Origin: an uncultured Saprospiraceae bacterium
GTDB taxonomy: Bacteria; Bacteroidota; Bacteroidia; Chitinophagales; Saprospiraceae
DNA: 10,412 nucleotides
NCBI GenBank assembly: GCA_937959095.1
Contig: CALGLY010000077.1
Location: 1 to 10,412 of the forward strand
Reading direction: 5' to 3'
The position numbers and the translations under genes are program-made. Positions within the stretch are counted from its first letter, which is position 1. Each line of letters starts with the position of its first letter. This document shows positions 7,769 through 10,412 of the stretch, piece by piece. The notes under the pieces are model-generated. The model was not told the DNA's origin and ran no database searches. It saw nothing but the letters and a program-made list of their open reading frames with translations.

Positions 7769-7794
7769 CTGTCCAGTTTTCGGGGAGTACTTCA
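7769..7794. repeat. Right terminal inverted repeat of the IS
   Basis: The reverse complement begins TGAAGTACTCCCC and ends TGGACAG, matching 6357-6382 at 20 of 26 positions. It lies upstream of orfA, where IS3-family elements normally carry the transposase promoter. No convincing Bacteroidota -7/-33 promoter was recognised; a TAATTTG at about 7742-7748 on the minus strand is one base short of the TAnnTTTG consensus. Confidence 0.92.
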
Positions 7795-7797
7795 ATT
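7795..7797. repeat. Target site duplication ATT, right copy
   Basis: ATT follows the CA end of the right inverted repeat and matches 6354-6356. On the minus strand it is the Asn64 codon AAT of the interrupted lipoprotein gene; the next triplet, TGA, is the first three bases of the element. Confidence 0.88.
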
Positions 7798-7982
7798 CAC
7801 CTCTTCTAATTCTCGCAAAGCTTGGTAAGCTGAAGGTTGGTAGTGTAAGCTAAAGTCAAACTCCTCATTTGATGCCTGACTTTTTAGCTTTGTATTTACC
7901 CATTGCACATAGCGGTCGGCGGGCAACTCATCAGGCTGGCAACCAATTAGAAAAAGTAGTATTATAAGTAAAAAACAATATC

Positions 7983-7986
7983 TCAT
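7983..7986 (-). promoter_or_regulatory. ATGA overlap coupling secreted protein and lipoprotein genes
   Basis: The lipoprotein ATG (7986-7984) and the TGA stop of the 248-residue gene (7985-7983) overlap by four bases, a classic translational-coupling junction. It fixes the lipoprotein start and supports a single transcript. Confidence 0.75.
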
Positions 7987-8729
7987 GGCGTGGGGCTTGT
8001 TTGATAAATAAAAGGAAGATAAAAGACCTGATTCAAACGATTCTCAATGACTAAAGTGTATTGTTTTCCATCTATCAAACTCAAACTCAACTCTATTTTG
8101 TTAATACCATTCACTAAAGAATATGATGGGATACCTCCTACAATTGCCCCTCCTTCTTCGATGATTTGATAATCTAAAGATGTTTCATGAAATTGATTTT
8201 CATAGGCAAAATAAACAGTACTGCCAATTTGGTAAACAGCATCCTGAATTTTTGTTTTCACAAATGGATAACTTACAGGAGGAGGAGGTAGTATGATACT
8301 CTTCATTCCTTCATAAGTAAACTCCCAAATATCCGTCTGTCCTAGAAACTGCCCACGCTGAAAAGCACTCACTTGCCACACATAGGTCTTTCCTACTTCT
8401 AATGCTTTTGTACCTATAGGAAAAGGCAGAAAAGTTCGGCCAATTCCTCGTCGATGAATCAGTGGAGGATTGGTCTGTAATGCCTGCACAGCAGCTTGCC
8501 CTTTTCGCAGCTCTGTTAGCACAAGTAAATACTCTACTTTACTGCCTAATATAGGAAGCGGTGCTTTCCAAGTCAATAATGGACGATTGACTTGCACTAC
8601 TTCCTCATCATAAGGGCTTAGCAACTCTGGTGGTTGCCGAAATGTATTTTCTTGAATCTGTGCTTGACTATTATAGGCATAGCCCATCACCAACAGTAAA
8701 CACATGATATGTTTTCTTGCCAATGTCAT
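7983..8729 (-). CDS. Secreted two-domain beta-sandwich protein, function unknown
   Basis: A 248-residue protein with a Sec signal peptide (Arg5, Lys6, then IMCLLLVMGYAYNSQA, likely cut before QIQ). Residues about 32-140 look fibronectin type III-like: PPELLSPYDEEVV, PLLTWKAPLP, a Y-x-L-V-L-T strand, then GKTYVWQVSAF and WEFTY. This arrangement is frequent in Bacteroidota envelope proteins. Residues about 150-244 form a second beta-rich part, with VYFAYENQF, LIDGKQYTLVIENRLNQ and FYLPFIYQ. No catalytic motif is seen. It is 73 bases downstream of the barrel gene and overlaps the lipoprotein gene by four bases, so it is an operon member, probably periplasmic or surface-associated. The ATG at 8729 is preferred for the basic start of its signal; a second ATG at residue 9 would lose it. 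A scaffold or binding role is a guess. Confidence 0.87.
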   Translation of the reverse strand: MTLARKHIMCLLLVMGYAYNSQAQIQENTFRQPPELLSPYDEEVVQVNRPLLTWKAPLPILGSKVEYLLVLTELRKGQAAVQALQTNPPLIHRRGIGRTFLPFPIGTKALEVGKTYVWQVSAFQRGQFLGQTDIWEFTYEGMKSIILPPPPVSYPFVKTKIQDAVYQIGSTVYFAYENQFHETSLDYQIIEEGGAIVGGIPSYSLVNGINKIELSLSLIDGKQYTLVIENRLNQVFYLPFIYQTSPTP

Positions 8730-8802
8730 ACGTACTATATTTTTACTTGTCGTTACCGAAATTGATTTCAGTTAACTTCCATACTCTTTTTCTAGTGTCT
8801 AA
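8730..8802 (-). other. Short intergenic spacer between barrel and secreted-protein genes
   Basis: Seventy-three A/T-rich bases. No Bacteroidota-type TAnnTTTG promoter, no Shine-Dalgarno motif and no strong terminator were seen, only a five-base GAAAT/ATTTC palindrome. Transcription most likely reads through from the barrel gene, keeping all four genes in one unit. Confidence 0.5.
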
Positions 8803-10412
8803 TTAAAATTGCATTTGAAGCATCGTATTGCCAAAAAACTCTTTTGCATCCCCTATCCGCTTCGTCAAATTGCATTGCACATCAAGTTTATCGTTAAGCT
8901 GATATTGAATGCCTGCGACTATTCCATATTGTTCAATTCCTAGTTGATTTGTCCATTGTGCACCTAATAATAAATTGCCCTTCTGTCGTATCACCCATTG
9001 ATAATCTAATTGTAATAGGGCATCCTCTGTACCAAATTGTGCTGCCAACGCAAGTTGATTATCGGATGAAAAAACATAGCTTTCTTGTATATAAGCATAA
9101 ACAGTTTGAGCAACTTGCACGCTATCTATCCACCCAAACCCCGAACGAATGTTGCTCAACTGAGCAATAGACAATAGTTGTCCTTTTCCTATTTCATGTA
9201 CTACATTAGCTTGTAGGGAATAAATCGTTTGTTGTGCTTGTAAACGATCTTCATACTTCCCTTGATAAAGTATATTTGGCATCACCCGTGCTGAAATCAT
9301 ATTCTGCTTGCCAAAGCGGTAACTTGCTTCTCCTAAAAATTGCCAATCTCTAGTTTTACTTTGTCTCGTCTCATCTATCGTTCTTCCAATACGTCCATTG
9401 ACATGGACGCGAAGTTTTTTATTGAATAATTCCCCTTTCACATCTAGATTTGCGCCTTGTTTATTCGTCAGCAAAAAAGGATTGCCAAGCGTAACAAAAT
9501 CTGCTCCTACTCGAAAATATCCTAAGGCTAAATCTATACTAGCATCTTTAGGCGATAATTTCCAAGATGCTGATAAAGCACTATGACTAGCACTAAAGAC
9601 TTGCTGTTCTAAAGATTCATAATCAGATAAGGCTGCTTCTATGTTTAAAGCTTGAGTTTCACTCACTCCTACTTCCCCTGCAAGACGAACAACTCGGTTA
9701 CTTAAGCTATCTTGTACCTGTAGTATAGATAATTCAATTTGTTCTTTAGCTGATTGGATACCCGCTTTAGCATATAGGTATTTTCGATGGTTTTTCTCTT
9801 GAAAAAACTGAACACCTGTGATTGGATAAGGCAAGCCTTGTTTTCCATAAGCAACTTTTCCATACACTCGTTCTTCTTCATAAGCATACTGAATTCCATT
9901 GAGGGTTGTATGCCGAACCGTAAAATCACTCTCATTCAAACTAGAGAAACCCAATGAAAAATCTTTAGTAAATAACATCAAGCGTTCTAAAGAACTCAAC
10001 TTTTCCTTTGATAAGCGTGTCTTTAATAAGTCTACTACTTCATGTCCTTCACGCTCTTGAAGATAAGCCTTTAATTTCGTATGAATGATACTAATAGCTG
10101 GATCTTCTGTTCCTTGTTGATAATCCACTAGTTGTTTATATTGCGTTTCAATTGTCTTTATGATATCTAAGGATTGCCTTTCAATATCATTCAACTTCAG
10201 TGTTGTCCCTAAATCTTCTTGTAAACTATCTATGCGCTGATACAAATTTTTTCTGAACACAATAAACTTAGGATGTATTATCAATTTTCGGTATAGTTCA
10301 TATTTTACTCGTTTTCTCAATACCTGCAATTCAATTTCATCTAACTTTAAAGGATTTTTAGCCTTATTCCAAAAATCGTTAAGGGTATGCTTAGGAATAT
10401 ATTTACCCTTGA
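8803..10412 (-). CDS. Probable outer-membrane beta-barrel protein, 5' end outside the window
   Basis: The open frame covers 535 complete codons and continues past the right edge (KGKYIPKHTLNDFWNKAKNP is the first visible part). A TTG at 10329 is internal, not a start. Visible residues about 1-145 are charged and largely helical, with probable coiled-coil stretches (LNDIERQSLDIIKTIETQY). From about 150 the pattern changes to alternating polar and hydrophobic strands with aromatic girdles (IQYAYEEERVYGKVAYG, WQFLGEASYRFGKQNMISAR, IVAGIQYQLNDKLDVQCNL), ending MLQMQF with a terminal Phe, the usual sign of a BAM-inserted barrel. It is the most upstream visible gene of the operon, 73 bases before the secreted protein. 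A role in exporting or anchoring the giant RHS-like protein fits the context but is unproven. It may instead be a structural surface protein. No family name is assigned, and the full length is unknown. Confidence 0.85.
   Translation of the reverse strand, partial: KGKYIPKHTLNDFWNKAKNPLKLDEIELQVLRKRVKYELYRKLIIHPKFIVFRKNLYQRIDSLQEDLGTTLKLNDIERQSLDIIKTIETQYKQLVDYQQGTEDPAISIIHTKLKAYLQEREGHEVVDLLKTRLSKEKLSSLERLMLFTKDFSLGFSSLNESDFTVRHTTLNGIQYAYEEERVYGKVAYGKQGLPYPITGVQFFQEKNHRKYLYAKAGIQSAKEQIELSILQVQDSLSNRVVRLAGEVGVSETQALNIEAALSDYESLEQQVFSASHSALSASWKLSPKDASIDLALGYFRVGADFVTLGNPFLLTNKQGANLDVKGELFNKKLRVHVNGRIGRTIDETRQSKTRDWQFLGEASYRFGKQNMISARVMPNILYQGKYEDRLQAQQTIYSLQANVVHEIGKGQLLSIAQLSNIRSGFGWIDSVQVAQTVYAYIQESYVFSSDNQLALAAQFGTEDALLQLDYQWVIRQKGNLLLGAQWTNQLGIEQYGIVAGIQYQLNDKLDVQCNLTKRIGDAKEFFGNTMLQMQF

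Larger units (their letters stand above)
6357..7794 (-). mobile_element. IS3-family insertion sequence (1438 bp), IS150-like ends
   Basis: The element has terminal inverted repeats beginning TGAAGTACTCCCC, an ATT target duplication, and two ORFs in OrfA-OrfB order on the minus strand, the same direction as the host operon. OrfA is a helix-turn-helix protein and OrfB a DDE integrase-fold transposase, which defines the IS3 family. The TG start and the TGGACAG at the inner edge of the repeats recall the IS150 subgroup. By eye it is somewhat richer in G and C than the flanking genes, consistent with acquisition. It lies inside a small lipoprotein gene and splits it after Asn64. Between OrfB and the left end are about 220 bases without a gene, containing a strong hairpin. 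Transposition competence is uncertain because OrfA and OrfB are not in the usual frame relation. Confidence 0.95.
7795..7986 (-). pseudogene. N-terminal part of an IS-split surface lipoprotein gene
   Basis: This encodes the first 64 residues of a lipoprotein. The signal MRYCFLLIILLFLIGC has a clear lipobox (Leu-Ile-Gly-Cys16) for cleavage by LspA and lipidation at Cys16. The residues after Cys, QPDEL, are acidic and resemble the lipoprotein export signal that sends Bacteroidota lipoproteins to the cell surface. Translation stops at TGA (7794-7792), formed by the end of the IS, so only a 64-residue stub is made here. Joined to 6356-6006 without one ATT copy, the intact protein would have 179 residues. 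The ATG overlaps the stop of the upstream gene as ATGA, so the two were translationally coupled. No known function; in this position it may assist surface display of the giant protein. Confidence 0.9.

Noticed and set aside
6361..7792. AGTACT at both IS boundaries as a 6-bp direct target duplication
   Set aside because: AGTACT is its own reverse complement, so it looks duplicated, but it lies inside the inverted repeats TGAAGTACTCCCC. The frame rejoin and the TG/CA ends show that the true duplication is the 3-bp ATT outside it.
6595..7853. Plus-strand open frames opposite orfB and orfA (6595-6822, 7602-7853)
   Set aside because: Antisense to recognised transposase genes; hydrophobic stretches arise from complement codons.
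8949..9935. Open frames at 8949-9170 and 9398-9586 (plus) and 9702-9935 (minus) within the barrel gene
   Set aside because: The barrel-protein frame explains the region and shows strand-like alternation and a terminal Phe; these are shadows.
1..10412. tRNA, rRNA, CRISPR array, riboswitch or replication origin
   Set aside because: No cloverleaf-like segments, spaced direct repeats or conserved RNA motifs were noticed by eye, and nearly all bases are covered by coding or IS sequence.

Overview
The window looks like a chromosomal segment from a low-GC member of the Bacteroidota. The pointers are an AT-rich sequence, starts with A/T-rich leaders and no Shine-Dalgarno motif, a lipoprotein with an acidic Gln-Pro-Asp-Glu stretch after its lipidated Cys, and a very large secreted RHS/SpvB-like protein of the kind common in this phylum. 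A genus cannot be named from the sequence. Every supported gene is on the minus strand, so the biological order runs from high to low coordinates.

Layout in transcription order: (1) 10412-8803, a 5'-truncated gene for a probable outer-membrane beta-barrel protein with a helical N-terminal part and a terminal Phe; (2) 8729-7983, a secreted 248-residue protein with two beta-sandwich-like halves; (3) 7986-6006, a small lipoprotein gene that begins inside the stop of gene 2 (ATGA overlap) and is split by an insertion sequence; (4) 6006 to the left edge, at least 2002 codons of a giant secreted RHS/SpvB-like protein whose ATG overlaps the stop of gene 3 (TAATG). The one-nucleotide and four-nucleotide overlaps indicate a translationally coupled operon.

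The insertion sequence (6357-7794, 1438 bp) is an IS3-family element. It has 26-bp imperfect inverted repeats starting TG, a 3-bp ATT target duplication, an OrfA with a helix-turn-helix and an OrfB with DDE catalytic residues. Removing the element and one copy of ATT rejoins the lipoprotein reading frame exactly, to 179 residues, which proves the insertion and suggests it is recent. The element has oddities of its own: the OrfA and OrfB frames are not in the usual -1 relation at the A9 run, and a near-perfect 20-bp hairpin lies in a long non-coding tail after OrfB.

Taken together, a barrel protein, a secreted beta-sandwich protein, a predicted surface lipoprotein and a giant RHS-like protein, tightly coupled, look like a dedicated export or surface-display module for the giant protein. 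That role is an inference. In this copy the lipoprotein is broken and the coupling to the giant gene is cut. No RNA genes, CRISPR arrays or origins were seen, and no stretch above 300 bases lacks a gene or mobile-element sequence.
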